Shown here piece after piece: positions 27,707 to 37,648 of a stretch of DNA of 64,000 nt. Source of the DNA: Methylobacterium currus (GTDB lineage: Bacteria; Pseudomonadota; Alphaproteobacteria; Rhizobiales; Beijerinckiaceae); contig NZ_CP028843.1 in NCBI RefSeq assembly GCF_003058325.1, positions 3,204,501-3,268,500 on the forward strand, written 5' to 3'. Each line of letters opens with the position of its first letter. Within the stretch, counting starts at the first letter, position 1. Made by a program: the position numbers and the translations under genes. The notes beneath the pieces are model-generated. The model saw nothing but the letters and a program-made list of their open reading frames with translations. It did no database searches and was not told the DNA's origin.

Positions 27707-30289
27707 CTAGAGATTTCGTAGGTACTGCGCCGGCTTCTGGCCGAGGATGCGCCAGGTGCCGGCAAGCCCGAGCCCCACCGCCACGACGACCGCCAGCAGG
27801 GCCGCGAGCAGCGCCCCCGACAGGTCGAGGGCGAAGTCGAGATGCATGACCTTGGTGAGGATCACCCAGCCCGCCAGGGTGCCAGCGACGAGGCCGAAGA
27901 CGGCGGTGGCGAGGCCGAGGGCGCCGTACTCCATCGTGTAGGCGGAGAGGAGCCGCGCCCTTGTGGCGCCGAGCGTCTTGAGCACCACCGCGTCGTAGAG
28001 CCGGGCCCGGTGGCCGGCGGCGAGCGCCCCGGCGAGGACGAACAGGCTGGTCGCCACCGCCACCGCGCTGGCGCCGCGGATCGCGAAGACGAGCTTGCCG
28101 ACGAGGTCGTTGACCGCGTCGAGGGCGTCCTTCACCCGCACGCTGCTCACCGAGGGGAATTCCTTGGCGGCGTCGCGCAGGATCCGGGCTTCGAGGGCGG
28201 AATCCGGCCCCTCGGGCAGGGTCAGGGTCGCGAGGTCGCTGTGCGGCGCGCCCCGGAAGGTGCCTGGCGAGAAGACCATCACGAAGTTGATGCCGAGGTT
28301 GCGCCACTCGACGTGACGCAAATTGGCGATCGCGACGGTGAGGCTGCGCCCTAGCACGTTGACGGTGACCGTATCGCCGACCTTGAGGTTCAGGCTGCGG
28401 GCAAGCTGGTCGTCGAAGGAGACCAGCGGCTTCTTCGCCTCGTCGCCCTTCCACCATTGCCCGGCGGTGATCCGAGAGCCGTCCGGCAGGTCCTCGGCGT
28501 AGGTGATGCCGCGGTCGCCGTCGAGCACCCAGGCGGCGTCCTCGCCGGCCTTGATCTGGCCCGCCGGCACGCCGTTCAGCGCCGTGATCCGCCCGCGCAT
28601 CATCGGCACCCGCTCGATCTTGGCCCGCGGCGCGGCCCGCCCGAGGAACTGGTCGAAGGCGTCCGCTTCGCGGCTCGGGATGTCGAGGAAGAACAGGCTC
28701 GGCGCCTTGGCCGGCAGCGAGCGGGTCAGGGTCCGGGTGATGTTGGCGTCGATCAGGCTCAAGGTCACGAGGAGCGTGATGCCGAGGCCGAGGGACAGCA
28801 CGATCGAGGGCGTCAGCGCGCCGGGCCGGTGGAGGTTGGCGAGCGCCAGCCGCGGCGCGGCCCGGGCCGGACGGGGCAGGCGGCGCGCCAGGTCCATCAG
28901 CCCGAAGGCGACGAGACGGAGCAGCCCGAAGGCGAGGCCCGCCGCGACGATGAAGATCAGGGCTACCCAGCGGTCATAGGCGGTGGTCAGCGCCAGGGCG
29001 ACGAGGCTCGCCAGCGCGAGGCCGAGGATGCCGAGGTAGCGCGGCCGCGGCCAGCGCCGGTCGGGATCGACCGCGTCGCGGAACAGCCCCGACACCGCGA
29101 TATCGTGGGCGCGGCCGAGCGGCCCGATCGCGAAGGCGAGCGCCGTCAGCACGCCGTAGAGGGCCGCGACGACGAGCTCGCCCGGCGCCAGCGTCGGGTT
29201 GAGCGGCAGCGGCAGCAGGGAGCCGAACGCCGCGTCGAGGGCGAAGGGCAGGACAGCGCCGACGACGAGGCCGGCCAGGATGCCGATCCCGGCGATCAGC
29301 ATCACCTGGGTCAGGTAGATGCCGACCACCTGGCTGCCCGGCGCGCCGAGGCTCTTGAGGGTCGCGATCGAGGCGCGCTTGCGGTCGACGAAGGCCCGCA
29401 CCGCGTTGGCGACGCCGACGCCGCCGACGAGGAGCGCGGTGAGGCCGACGAGCGTGAGGAACTGGGTGAAGCGCTCGATGCTGCGGGCGAAGCGCGGATC
29501 GGCGTTGAGCCGCGAGCGGATCTCCCATCCGGCGTCGGGCAGGGCGGCGCGGGCCTCGGTCATCGCCCGCTCGACCGCCGCGTCGTCGCCCTGCGGCAGC
29601 ATCACCCGGTAGACGAAGCGGTTGAGGCTGCCGGGCTGGACGAGGCCGGTGGCGCGCAAGCCGTCGAGCGACACCATCAGGCGGGGCCCGAAGCCGATGC
29701 CGCCGGCGATCTTGTCCGGCTCGCTGACCAGGACCGTGCGCAGCTCGATCTCGGCCCCGCCGAGGTTGAGACGGTCCCCGAGCTTGAGGTCGAGGCGGGC
29801 GAGCAGGGCCGGATCGGCGGCGGCGCCGTAGATGCCGTCGCGGGCGGCGAAGATCGCGGCGGGCGGCATGGGCGGCTCGGTCGTCAGCTCGCCGACCGCG
29901 GGATAATCGGGCCCGACCGCCTTCAGCTCGACGAGCGCCGCGCCCTTCTCGCCCGCCGACGCCATGGCGCGGGTGAAGCCCACCGCCGAGACGCGGCCCC
30001 GCGCGTCCAAGAAGGCCTTTTCCTGCGGGCTCGCCTCGCGGTGGATCAGCCCGAAGGTGACGTCGCCGCCCAGGATCCGGCGGCCCTCACGGGCGAGCCC
30101 GTCCGAAAGCGAGCGCGACAGCGAGGCGACGCCCGCGATGGTGGCGACCCCGATGGCGATGCAGACGAGCAGCACCGTGAAGCCGCGCAGGCCTCCGCGC
30201 AATTCGCGGAGCGCCAGACGCAAGGTGAGCGGCAGGCGCGAGGGACGGCCCGGCGTGGCGCCCGGGAGGCGGGAAAAGCTGCCGTGCAT
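27707..30289 (-). CDS. FtsX-family ABC transporter permease (YbbP-like)
   Basis: Large permease of 860 residues. It has an N-terminal membrane helix (FTVLLVCIAIGVATIAGVAS), a periplasmic part, three helices around residues 250-390, a further pair near 430-480, a second periplasmic part and three C-terminal helices ending at WRILGQKPAQYLRNL. This 10-helix, two-FtsX-domain layout matches E. coli YbbP. I start it at the ATG at 30289 (MHGSFSRLPG); an upstream start at 30352 would overlap the ATPase gene by 58 bp. It follows the ATPase by 5 bp and forms an exporter with it. The cargo is unknown; lipids or lysophospholipids have been suggested for relatives. Confidence 0.9.
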   Translation of the reverse strand: MHGSFSRLPGATPGRPSRLPLTLRLALRELRGGLRGFTVLLVCIAIGVATIAGVASLSRSLSDGLAREGRRILGGDVTFGLIHREASPQEKAFLDARGRVSAVGFTRAMASAGEKGAALVELKAVGPDYPAVGELTTEPPMPPAAIFAARDGIYGAAADPALLARLDLKLGDRLNLGGAEIELRTVLVSEPDKIAGGIGFGPRLMVSLDGLRATGLVQPGSLNRFVYRVMLPQGDDAAVERAMTEARAALPDAGWEIRSRLNADPRFARSIERFTQFLTLVGLTALLVGGVGVANAVRAFVDRKRASIATLKSLGAPGSQVVGIYLTQVMLIAGIGILAGLVVGAVLPFALDAAFGSLLPLPLNPTLAPGELVVAALYGVLTALAFAIGPLGRAHDIAVSGLFRDAVDPDRRWPRPRYLGILGLALASLVALALTTAYDRWVALIFIVAAGLAFGLLRLVAFGLMDLARRLPRPARAAPRLALANLHRPGALTPSIVLSLGLGITLLVTLSLIDANITRTLTRSLPAKAPSLFFLDIPSREADAFDQFLGRAAPRAKIERVPMMRGRITALNGVPAGQIKAGEDAAWVLDGDRGITYAEDLPDGSRITAGQWWKGDEAKKPLVSFDDQLARSLNLKVGDTVTVNVLGRSLTVAIANLRHVEWRNLGINFVMVFSPGTFRGAPHSDLATLTLPEGPDSALEARILRDAAKEFPSVSSVRVKDALDAVNDLVGKLVFAIRGASAVAVATSLFVLAGALAAGHRARLYDAVVLKTLGATRARLLSAYTMEYGALGLATAVFGLVAGTLAGWVILTKVMHLDFALDLSGALLAALLAVVVAVGLGLAGTWRILGQKPAQYLRNL

Positions 30290-30294
30290 GGATG

Positions 30295-30990
30295 TTACGC
30301 GCTCACCGCTTCGTCGATCAGCCCCGAGCGCAGCCGCACCGTGCGGTCGCACAGCCGGGCGAGGCCGGGATCGTGGGTCACCAGCACCAGGGTGGCGCCG
30401 CGGTCGCGCTTGAGGGCGAAGAGCAAGTCGACGATCTGGGCACCTGTCGCCTCGTCGAGGTTGCCGGTCGGCTCGTCGGCCACCAGGATCGCCGGCTCCG
30501 GCGCCACCGCCCGGGCGATGGCGACGCGCTGCTGCTCGCCGCCGGAGAGCTGGGCCGGGTAATGGTGCAGGCGGTGCCTCAGGCCGACCGCCTCCAGCTC
30601 CCGCGCCGCCCGCGCATGGGCGTCGGACGCATCCGCCAGTTCGAGCGGCAACGCGACGTTCTCCAACGCCGTCATGGTCGGGACGAGGTGGAAGGACTGG
30701 AACACGATGCCGATGCGCCGGCCGCGGAACCGCGCCAGCGCGTCCTCGTCGAGCCCGGCGAGATCGGTGCCCCCGACCACGACCCGGCCGGAATCCGGCC
30801 GCTCCAGCCCCGCCATGGTCATCAGCAGGGTCGACTTGCCCGAGCCCGAGGGACCGACGAGGCCGACCGCCTCGCCCGGGGCGACGGACAGCGAGATGCC
30901 CTTGAGGATGTGGACCCGGGCAGCGCCGCGGCCGAGGCTGAGATCGACGCCGTCGAGCGCGATCGCCGGTCCGGTGGCCTTGTCGGTCAT
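30295..30990 (-). CDS. ABC transporter ATP-binding protein (YbbA/LolD-like)
   Basis: ATPase of 231 residues that powers the adjacent FtsX-type permease. Walker A GPSGSGKSTLLMTMAGLE, Q-loop IVFQSFHLVPTMTALENV, signature AQLSGGEQQRVAIARA, Walker B AILVADEPTGNLDE and the switch histidine in LVLVTHDPGLARLC are all intact. I start at the ATG at 30990 (MTDKATGPAIALDGVDLSL); the frame runs 56 codons further up without family similarity. It is divergent from tesA. The same three genes (ybbA, ybbP, tesA) are neighbours in E. coli, which supports a linked lipid-related role. Confidence 0.93.
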   Translation of the reverse strand: MTDKATGPAIALDGVDLSLGRGAARVHILKGISLSVAPGEAVGLVGPSGSGKSTLLMTMAGLERPDSGRVVVGGTDLAGLDEDALARFRGRRIGIVFQSFHLVPTMTALENVALPLELADASDAHARAARELEAVGLRHRLHHYPAQLSGGEQQRVAIARAVAPEPAILVADEPTGNLDEATGAQIVDLLFALKRDRGATLVLVTHDPGLARLCDRTVRLRSGLIDEAVSA

Positions 30991-31106
30991 GAGGGAAGAA
31001 CCGATCTTGAAGCGCGGCGACCGGTCGGGTCGCCGCCGGAGGTTGAGTGTTGGGACGGACCTACGCAGGACAGGCGGCCCGCCGGCCCGATATGGGCCAC
31101 GCATCG

Positions 31107-31772
31107 ATGGTTCGCCATGATGGCCGCCGCGCGGCGCTCGCATTTCTGATCGTTTCACTTCTGATGACGCTCGTGACGCCGCTTCGCGCTCAAGACACCA
31201 AGACGCGCCCCCTGACCCTCGTCGCCCTCGGCGACAGCCTCACGGCGGGCTACGGCCTGCCGGCGGATGCCGCCTTCCCGGTCCAGCTCGAAGCCGCCCT
31301 GAAGGCGAAGGGCCAGGCCGTGACGGTCGCCAATGCGGGCGTCTCCGGCGACACCACGACGGGCGGGCTCGACCGGGTCGAGTGGTCGGTGCCGGACGGG
31401 ACCGACGGTGTGATCCTGGAGCTCGGCGCCAACGACATGCTGCGTGGCACCGACCCGGCGGTGACCGAGAAGGCCCTCGATGCGATCATCGCCAAGCTGA
31501 AGGCCCGCGGCATTCCGGTCCTGCTCGCCGGCATGCGGGCGGCGCCGAATCTCGGGCCCGATTACGGCAAGCGCTTCGACGCGATCTACCCGAAGCTCGC
31601 CGAGCGCTACGGCCTGATCCTCTACCCGTTCTTCCTCGACGGCGTCGCGGGCGACCGGAGCCTCACCCTCGCCGACGGCCTGCACCCGACCCGAGCCGGG
31701 GTGACGCGGGTGGTCGCCGGCATCCTGCCGAGCGTCGAGGCGTTCCTGACGCGCCTGCGCCAGGGGCCCTGA
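31107..31772 (+). CDS. tesA: Periplasmic GDSL arylesterase / thioesterase I
   Basis: SGNH hydrolase of about 221 residues. The N-terminus MVRHDGRRAALAFLIVSLLM leads to TLVTPLRA and a signal-peptidase site before QDTK. The four SGNH blocks are visible: ALGDSLTAGYG (nucleophile Ser), the glycine in NAGVSGDTT, GANDMLRG and DGLHPTRAG (Asp/His). It hydrolyses acyl thioesters, esters or lysophospholipids in the periplasm. In-frame ATGs at 31092 and 31107 are both possible; the second gives the more regular signal peptide. It is divergent from the ABC exporter and 6 bp before thpR. Confidence 0.92.
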   Translation: MVRHDGRRAALAFLIVSLLMTLVTPLRAQDTKTRPLTLVALGDSLTAGYGLPADAAFPVQLEAALKAKGQAVTVANAGVSGDTTTGGLDRVEWSVPDGTDGVILELGANDMLRGTDPAVTEKALDAIIAKLKARGIPVLLAGMRAAPNLGPDYGKRFDAIYPKLAERYGLILYPFFLDGVAGDRSLTLADGLHPTRAGVTRVVAGILPSVEAFLTRLRQGP

Positions 31773-31778
31773 TCCGCC

Positions 31779-32330
31779 ATGCCGCGCCTGTTCACCGGAA
31801 TCGAGGTTCCGCCCGAGACCGGGCTGAGCCTAAGCGCCTTCCGGGGCGGCTTGCCCGGCGCCCGCTGGGTCGAGCCCGCCGATTACCACGTCACCCTGCG
31901 CTTCATCGGCGACGTCGATGGCGGGCTCGCCGAGGAGATCACCGAGGCGCTCGCCGAGATCCGGCCCCGCCCGCCCCTGACCGTCGTCCTCGACGACTTG
32001 GCGGTCTTCGGCGGCGAGAAGCCGCACGCGCTCTTCGCCCGCGTCGTGCCCGATCCCGACCTCGCCGAACTGCAGGCGGAGCACGAGCGCATCCTGCGCC
32101 AACTCGGCGTCGCCCCCGATACGCGTCGCTTCACGCCCCACGTCACCCTCGCCCGCCTCAAGCGCGGCGCGGGGCCGGACGGGGTGGCCCAGTACCTGGC
32201 GATGCAGCCGGTTTTCTCGCGGGTTTCGTTCACGGCGCGGCGGGTCGCCCTGTACTCGGCGCGGGACTCGGTGGGCGGCGGGCCCTACGTGGTGGAAGCG
32301 GCCTATCCGCTGCTTCAGGACGAGGCGTGA
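31779..32330 (+). CDS. thpR: RNA 2',3'-cyclic phosphodiesterase
   Basis: 2H-phosphoesterase of 183 residues. The two HxT motifs are present: DYHVTLRFIGDVDGG near residue 35 and FTPHVTLARLKRG near residue 118. The start MPRLFTGIEVPPETGLSL is typical. The enzyme opens 2',3'-cyclic phosphates and was first described as 2'-5' RNA ligase. It begins 6 bp after tesA and is probably co-transcribed. The 186 bp that follow hold no gene. Confidence 0.92.
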   Translation: MPRLFTGIEVPPETGLSLSAFRGGLPGARWVEPADYHVTLRFIGDVDGGLAEEITEALAEIRPRPPLTVVLDDLAVFGGEKPHALFARVVPDPDLAELQAEHERILRQLGVAPDTRRFTPHVTLARLKRGAGPDGVAQYLAMQPVFSRVSFTARRVALYSARDSVGGGPYVVEAAYPLLQDEA

Positions 32331-32516
32331 CCGCGGGCGATCCCCCCGGAAGGTGGACGATCGCCCGGTGGCAAGACCTCCAAACGGGTGATAGCGGTAT
32401 CATCATCCTGGTATAGGGTCGGCGCACCGCCCTTAGTTGGCACGCTCCTACGCCGGTCACCTCCACCTTCGAACGCGGCGTGGGCGGATTCTTGTTCCCG
32501 CGGGCAAAATCCCGCC

Positions 32517-33734
32517 TCACCCCGCCTTGCCGACATAGGGGCAGTTGCCCGCCTCGATCGGCCGGAACGCCCGGTCGCCGGGAATCGTCGCGATCGGCTT
32601 GAGCAGGTCCCACTCACCGGTCGATTCGGCCGGCGCCTTCACCTGCATCAGGTACATGTCGTGGACCATGCGGCCATCCTCGCGCACGCGGCCGTTCTTG
32701 GCGTAGAAGTCGTTGACCGGGGTCTCGCGCATCTTCGCGACGACGGCCTTCGCCGCGTCGGTCCCGGCGGCCTGCACCGCCTTCAGGTAGTTGGCGATGC
32801 TGGAATAGACGCCGGCCTGGAACTGCGTCGGCATGCGGCCGTGGCGCTTGAGGAACCGCTGGGCGAAGGCCCGGGTCTCGTCGTCGCGGTCCCAGTAGAA
32901 GCTCGTGGTGAGCAGCATGCCCTGCGCGGTCTCGAGGCCGATCGCCCGCAGGTCGACCACGTCGATCAGGAGCCCGACGAGCTTCTGGCCCTGCTGCTGG
33001 ATGCCGAACTCGCCCGCCTGCTTGGCCGCCGTCGCGGTGTCGCCGACCGGATCGGCGAGCGCGATCACCTTGGCGCCCGAGGCCTGCGCCTGGAGCAGCG
33101 CCGAGGAGAAATCCGCCATCCCCATCGGGTGGCGCACCGAGCCGATCACCTTGCCGCCGGCCCGGGCGACCGCCTGGCTGGTGTCGCGCTCCAGCGCGTG
33201 GCCGAAGGCGTAATCGGCGGTGACGAAGTACCAGGAACTGGCGCCCTGGGACACGAGCGGGCCGGCGGTGCCGTTGGCGAGCGAATAGGTGTCGTAGGTC
33301 CAGTGGATCGCGTTCGGCGAGCAGGCCGGGCCGGACAGGTCGGAGGAGCCGGCCGACGAGTTCAGGAACAGGCGGTGGCGCTCGCGGGTCAGGTTCTGCA
33401 CGGCGAGCGCCACCGACGAGGTCGGCACGTCGGCGACGACGTCGACCTGCTGCAACTCGAGCCACTGGCGGACGATGTTCGAGCCGACATCCGGCTTGTT
33501 CTGGTGGTCGGCGGAGACGACCTCGATCCGCTTGCCCAGGACCGTGCCGCCGAAATCCTCCACCGCCATCCGGGCGGCGGTGACCGAGCCGGGGCCGGTG
33601 CTGTCGGCCTGGGCGGCGCTCATGTCCGATAGGACGCCGATCTTCACCACGTCGTCGGAGACCTGTGCCTGCGCCGCAGTCGCGCACAGGGTCGCGGCCA
33701 GCGCCAGGCCGGCGCGCCGAAAGGCTCGTCTCAT
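32517..33734 (-). CDS. ABC transporter substrate-binding protein, branched-chain amino acid type
   Basis: Periplasmic binding protein of 405 residues. A signal peptide MRRAFRRAGLALAATLCATA ends before QAQVSDDVVKIGVLSD. The body is a type I periplasmic-binding fold: GPGSVTAARMAVEDFGG, KIGVLSDMSA, then YFVTADYAFGHALERD and a GYDVTLEF-like later region ending DLLKPIATIPGDRAF. Such proteins (LivJ/urea/aromatic-acid types) bind amino acids, amides or aromatic acids. No permease or ATPase gene is adjacent, so it is an orphan here and its ligand is unknown. I chose the ATG at 33734; the frame extends 37 codons upstream without signal-peptide character. Confidence 0.9.
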   Translation of the reverse strand: MRRAFRRAGLALAATLCATAAQAQVSDDVVKIGVLSDMSAAQADSTGPGSVTAARMAVEDFGGTVLGKRIEVVSADHQNKPDVGSNIVRQWLELQQVDVVADVPTSSVALAVQNLTRERHRLFLNSSAGSSDLSGPACSPNAIHWTYDTYSLANGTAGPLVSQGASSWYFVTADYAFGHALERDTSQAVARAGGKVIGSVRHPMGMADFSSALLQAQASGAKVIALADPVGDTATAAKQAGEFGIQQQGQKLVGLLIDVVDLRAIGLETAQGMLLTTSFYWDRDDETRAFAQRFLKRHGRMPTQFQAGVYSSIANYLKAVQAAGTDAAKAVVAKMRETPVNDFYAKNGRVREDGRMVHDMYLMQVKAPAESTGEWDLLKPIATIPGDRAFRPIEAGNCPYVGKAG

Positions 33735-33801
33735 GGTGGGTCCTCCCGAATTTTTCCCCATGCTGGCGGGGGACGGGAGGACGGTCAACCCGAGCGGGAC
33801 G

Positions 33802-34824
33802 CTACAGCCGGCGCAACGCCACGCTCTCGATGCGGTGGCTCGCACCCTTGGCGAGGATCAGGCTGGCGCGCTGGCGCGTCGGCACGATGTTGTCGCGCAG
33901 GTTCAGGAGGTTGATGCGGGTCCACAGCCCGTCGGCGATGCCGAGCGCCTCCTCCTCGCTGATCTCCGCGTATTTGCGGAAATAGGAGAGCGGGTCGCGG
34001 AAGGCGGTGTGGCGGAGACGCAGGAAGCGGTTGACGTACCAGCGGTGCAGGTCTTCCTCGTGGGCGTCGAGATAGACCGAGAAGTCGAAGAAGTCCGAGA
34101 CGAACGGGATTGCCGTGCCGTCCCGCGGCAGGCGGGCGGGCTGGAGCACGTTCAGACCCTCGACGATCAGGATGTCGGGCCGGTCCACCACCGTGGTCTC
34201 CCCCGGCACCACGTCGTAGACGAGGTGCGAGTAGAGCGGCGCCGCGACGTGGCGCTTGCCGGCCTTGATGTCGGCAAGGAAGCGCAGCAGCGTCGGGGTG
34301 TCGTAGCTCTCCGGAAAACCCTTGCGCTCCATCAGGCCGAGGCGGTTCAGCTCCGCGTTCGGGAACAGGAACCCGTCGGTGGTGACGAGGTCGACCTTCG
34401 GGGTGTTGGGCCAGCGGGCGAGCAGCGCCTTGAGCACCCGGGCGGTGGTCGACTTGCCGACCGCGACCGAGCCGGCGACCCCGATGATGTAGGGCACCTT
34501 CACCTCGCGCTCGGCGAGGAGGAAGCGCTGGGTCGCCTTGAACAGCCCCTGCGTCGCCGCGACGTAGAGCGAGAGCAGCCGCGACAGCGGCAGGTAGATC
34601 GCGATGACCTCCTCGAGCGAGATCGGGTCGTTGAGCGATTGCAGCCGCATCACGTCCTCGGCCGTGAGGGTGAGCGGCGTGTCGGCGCGCAGGTGCGCCC
34701 ATTCCTCGCGGGAGAAGACCCGGTAGGGCGAGAGGTGGTCGGTCGCCTCGTCGAGGCTCGCCGCCAGCTCCGCCGCGCCGAGGGTCGGAGCCATGCTGGC
34801 CCCATTCATGCCGGCTTCGGTCAT
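33802..34824 (-). CDS. coaA: Pantothenate kinase, type I
   Basis: Phosphorylates pantothenate, the first and regulated step of CoA synthesis. The product has up to 340 residues, with [20 protein letters not shown] near the start, the P-loop [20 protein letters not shown] near residue 115 and [23 protein letters not shown] and YVNRFLRLR further on. Three in-frame ATGs (34824, 34809, 34794) are possible; the first overlaps the hisE stop by 4 bp. hisE-coaA adjacency at the end of a his cluster is common in alphaproteobacteria. Confidence 0.95.
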   Translation of the reverse strand: MTEAGMNGASMAPTLGAAELAASLDEATDHLSPYRVFSREEWAHLRADTPLTLTAEDVMRLQSLNDPISLEEVIAIYLPLSRLLSLYVAATQGLFKATQRFLLAEREVKVPYIIGVAGSVAVGKSTTARVLKALLARWPNTPKVDLVTTDGFLFPNAELNRLGLMERKGFPESYDTPTLLRFLADIKAGKRHVAAPLYSHLVYDVVPGETTVVDRPDILIVEGLNVLQPARLPRDGTAIPFVSDFFDFSVYLDAHEEDLHRWYVNRFLRLRHTAFRDPLSYFRKYAEISEEEALGIADGLWTRINLLNLRDNIVPTRQRASLILAKGASHRIESVALRRL

Positions 34825-35144
34825 GCCGGCCTCCTCGACGCCTTCTCGGCGATGCCGCTCTGGGCCGTGCGCCGCTCCAGCTCCGCCATCACCGCCTCGA
34901 GCGGCACCTCGGCGGCCCGGAGAACCACGAGCAGGTGGTAGAGCACGTCCGCGGCCTCCGCCGTCAGCCCCTCGCGGTCGCCCTGCACGGCTGCGATCGC
35001 CGCCTCGACCGCCTCCTCGCCGAGCTTCTTGGCCGGCCGGGCCGGCCCGCCGGCGACGAGCTTGGCGGTGTAGGATTCCTCCGGCGCGGCGGCGGCGCGC
35101 TCGCGGACGATGCGGTCGAGGTCGGCGAGGGTGAAGGTGGTCAT
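34821..35144 (-). CDS. hisE: Phosphoribosyl-ATP pyrophosphatase
   Basis: Removes pyrophosphate from phosphoribosyl-ATP, the second step of histidine synthesis. The product has 107 residues, starts [20 protein letters not shown] and carries the family core [20 protein letters not shown] (metal-binding glutamates) and [13 protein letters not shown]. It overlaps coaA by 4 bp and follows hisF after 97 bp. The encoded protein is stand-alone, not fused to HisI, and hisI, hisG and hisD are not in this window. Confidence 0.96.
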   Translation of the reverse strand: MTTFTLADLDRIVRERAAAAPEESYTAKLVAGGPARPAKKLGEEAVEAAIAAVQGDREGLTAEAADVLYHLLVVLRAAEVPLEAVMAELERRTAQSGIAEKASRRPA

Positions 35145-35241
35145 GCGGCGGCCGTTGGTGTGTCCGGGTGAACCCTGGGGCCGGCCGTGCCGGGCGGTCA
35201 AGCGGTCGACCCCACCATTTCCCGCGGTGATTGCCGATGGG

Positions 35242-36024
35242 TCAGGGCGTCGGATCGAGCCGCATCGCCAGGCCCGCCGCCGCCATGTGGGCCTTGGCCT
35301 CCGCCACGGTGTGCTGGCCGAAATGGAAGATCGAAGCCGCCAGCACCGCGCTGGCGCCGCCGTCGCGCACGCCGGCGACGAGGTCGTCGAGGCTGCCGAC
35401 GCCGCCCGAGGCGATGACCGGAACGTTCACCGCGTCGCTGATCGCCCGGGTGAGCCCGATGTCGTAGCCCGAGCGCATGCCGTCGCGGTCCATCGAGGTG
35501 ACCAGCAGCTCGCCGGCGCCCTTCCCCGCCACGGTGCGGGCGAAGTCGATCGCGTCGATCCCGGTGGGCTTCCGGCCGCCATGGGTGAAGATCTCCCAGC
35601 GGGGCGGCTCGCCCTCGCCCGAGACCCGCTTGGCGTCGATCGCCACCACGATGCACTGCGCGCCGAACTTCTCCGCCGCCCTTGCCACCAGGTCCGGATC
35701 GTTCACCGCCGCGGTGTTGATCGAGACCTTGTCGGCCCCGGCGAGCAGCAGGGTGCGGATGTCCTCGACCTTGCGCACCCCGCCGCCGACGGTGAGCGGC
35801 ATGAAGCAGGCCTCCGCCGTGCGGCTCACCGCGTCGAGCAGGATGCCCCGGTCCTCGTGGCTCGCCGTGATGTCGAGGAAGCAGAGCTCGTCGGCCCCGG
35901 CGCGGTCATAGGCCTTGGCGGCCTCGACCGGGTCGCCGGCGTCGCGCAGCTCGAGGAACTGCACGCCCTTGACGACGCGGCCGTCCTTGACGTCGAGGCA
36001 GGGGATGATGCGGGTCTTGAGCAC
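35242..36024 (-). CDS. hisF: Imidazole glycerol phosphate synthase, cyclase subunit
   Basis: Uses ammonia from HisH to form imidazole-glycerol phosphate and AICAR. The TIM barrel begins [20 protein letters not shown] with the catalytic aspartate; [16 protein letters not shown] [18 protein letters not shown] and [12 protein letters not shown] close the barrel. A GTG at 36024 gives 260 residues and fits the family start; the frame is open 21 codons further to an ATG at 36087. It lies between hisA and hisE. Confidence 0.96.
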   Translation of the reverse strand: MLKTRIIPCLDVKDGRVVKGVQFLELRDAGDPVEAAKAYDRAGADELCFLDITASHEDRGILLDAVSRTAEACFMPLTVGGGVRKVEDIRTLLLAGADKVSINTAAVNDPDLVARAAEKFGAQCIVVAIDAKRVSGEGEPPRWEIFTHGGRKPTGIDAIDFARTVAGKGAGELLVTSMDRDGMRSGYDIGLTRAISDAVNVPVIASGGVGSLDDLVAGVRDGGASAVLAASIFHFGQHTVAEAKAHMAAAGLAMRLDPTP

Positions 36025-36119
36025 GGGCGCCGTTTCAGGTTGTCGGGTCGATCGGGACGTCGCGGGCGAGCGGGGCGCGGCGGTCACGCGCTGCCCGTCC
36101 GTCGTGCGGCGTCAGCCTA

Positions 36120-36878
36120 TCACGAGGCCGCCCTGCCAGGCGACGAACTCCGCGCCCGCGCGATTGCCGCCAGCGCCTCCTTCGGGTCGATCCGGCCGTC
36201 ATAGAGGGCGCGGCCCGTGATGGCGCCGGCCAATCCCGCGCAATCCGGCTCCAGGATGCGGTGCACGTCCTCGATCGAGGCGAGGCCGCCCGAGGCGATG
36301 ACCGGGATCTTCACCGCCTGGGCCAGGCCTAGCGTCATCGGGATGTTGAGCCCCTTGAGGATGCCGTCCCGGGCGATGTCGGTGTAGATGATCGCGGCGA
36401 CGCCGGCATCCTCGAACCGGCGGCCCAGCTCCTCGGCGGTGACCGTGGAGGTCTTGGCCCAGCCCTCGACCGCGACCTTGCCGTCCTTGGCGTCGATGCC
36501 GACGGCGATCCGGCCGGGGAAGCGGCGCGCGGCCTCGCGCACGAAGGTCGGGTCCTTCACGGCGGCGGTGCCGATGATGACCCGGCTGACGCCCTTGGCA
36601 AGCCAGCCCTCGACGGTGCGCATCTCACGGATGCCGCCGCCGAGCTGCACCGGAATCGTGACCGCCGCCAGGATCGCGTCGACCGCCGCGGCGTTCATCG
36701 GCGCCCCCGCGAAGGCGCCGTCGAGGTCGACCACGTGGAGCCAGGAAAAGCCCTGCTCCTGGAACGTCCCGGCTTGCGCCGCCGGATCGTCGCTGAAGAC
36801 GATGGCCTGCGCCATGTCGCCCTGCACGAGGCGGACGCAGCGCCCTTCCTTGAGATCGATGGCCGGAAACAGGATCAC
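36120..36878 (-). CDS. hisA: ProFAR isomerase
   Basis: Isomerises ProFAR to PRFAR in histidine synthesis. The product has 252 residues, starts [20 protein letters not shown] with the catalytic Asp8, and shows [20 protein letters not shown] and [20 protein letters not shown] with the second catalytic aspartate in [13 protein letters not shown]. It is homologous to HisF, encoded 95 bp downstream. It is 46 bp from hisH. Confidence 0.96.
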   Translation of the reverse strand: MILFPAIDLKEGRCVRLVQGDMAQAIVFSDDPAAQAGTFQEQGFSWLHVVDLDGAFAGAPMNAAAVDAILAAVTIPVQLGGGIREMRTVEGWLAKGVSRVIIGTAAVKDPTFVREAARRFPGRIAVGIDAKDGKVAVEGWAKTSTVTAEELGRRFEDAGVAAIIYTDIARDGILKGLNIPMTLGLAQAVKIPVIASGGLASIEDVHRILEPDCAGLAGAITGRALYDGRIDPKEALAAIARARSSSPGRAAS

Positions 36879-36924
36879 GCGTCGTCACCGCAAGGCTGGA
36901 GTTCGTGGGAGGGGCGGCGAACCG

Positions 36925-37584
36925 TCAGGGCCGCCAGCGCAGGAAGTTGCCGATCAGCCGCAGGCCGAGGGTCTGGCTCTTCTCGGGGTGGAACTGGGTG
37001 CCCGCGATCGTGCCGCGGGCGACCATCGCGGTGACCGCGCCGCCGTAATCGGCGGTCGCCACCACGTCGCCGGGCTCCGCCGGCGCGAGGGCGTAGCTAT
37101 GCACGAAATAGGCATGCAGCCCGTCCGCCCCGGTCGGGATTCCGTCGAGAAGCGGGTGCGGCCGACGCTCCTGCAGCGTGTTCCAGCCCATATGCGGCAC
37201 CTTCAGGCGCGGATCCGCCGGCGTGATCGGGGCGACGTCGCCGGGGATCCAGCCGAGGCCGGGGGTGACCTCGTATTCGAGGCCCCGGCTGGCCAGCAAT
37301 TGCATGCCGACGCAGATGCCGAGGAACGGCCGGCCGCGGCCATGCGCGGCCTCGGTCATCGCCTCGACCATGCCGGAGACGGCGTCGAGGCCGCGCCGGC
37401 AATCCGCATAGGCGCCGACGCCCGGCAGCACGACCCGGTCGGCAGCGGCCACGGTCTCAGGGTCGGAGGTGACGACGATCCGCGCGCCGGTCCCGGTCTC
37501 GCGGGCGGCGCGCTCGAAGGCCTTGGCGGCCGAGTGCAGGTTGCCCGAGCCGTAATCGATGATGGCGACTTTGTCCGCGCTCAA
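36925..37584 (-). CDS. hisH: Imidazole glycerol phosphate synthase, glutaminase subunit
   Basis: Class I glutamine amidotransferase that feeds ammonia to HisF. The product has 219 residues. The triad is seen as Cys in [15 protein letters not shown] and His/Glu in [12 protein letters not shown]; the oxyanion strand PGVGAYADC is present. The start [20 protein letters not shown] is typical. A gene for a DUF2628 membrane protein lies between it and hisB, 64 bp upstream. Confidence 0.96.
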   Translation of the reverse strand: MSADKVAIIDYGSGNLHSAAKAFERAARETGTGARIVVTSDPETVAAADRVVLPGVGAYADCRRGLDAVSGMVEAMTEAAHGRGRPFLGICVGMQLLASRGLEYEVTPGLGWIPGDVAPITPADPRLKVPHMGWNTLQERRPHPLLDGIPTGADGLHAYFVHSYALAPAEPGDVVATADYGGAVTAMVARGTIAGTQFHPEKSQTLGLRLIGNFLRWRP

Positions 37585-37648
37585 CGGAGATCCTCCCGGG
37601 TCGCGGTGATCTGGGTCAACGGGGCGGTCCTGAGGCGGGTTGCGGCGC

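Noticed and set aside
28457..30562. Long plus-strand frame of 701 codons
   Set aside because: It is opposite the FtsX-type permease and reads as Arg/Glu/Asp-rich low-complexity sequence without domains.
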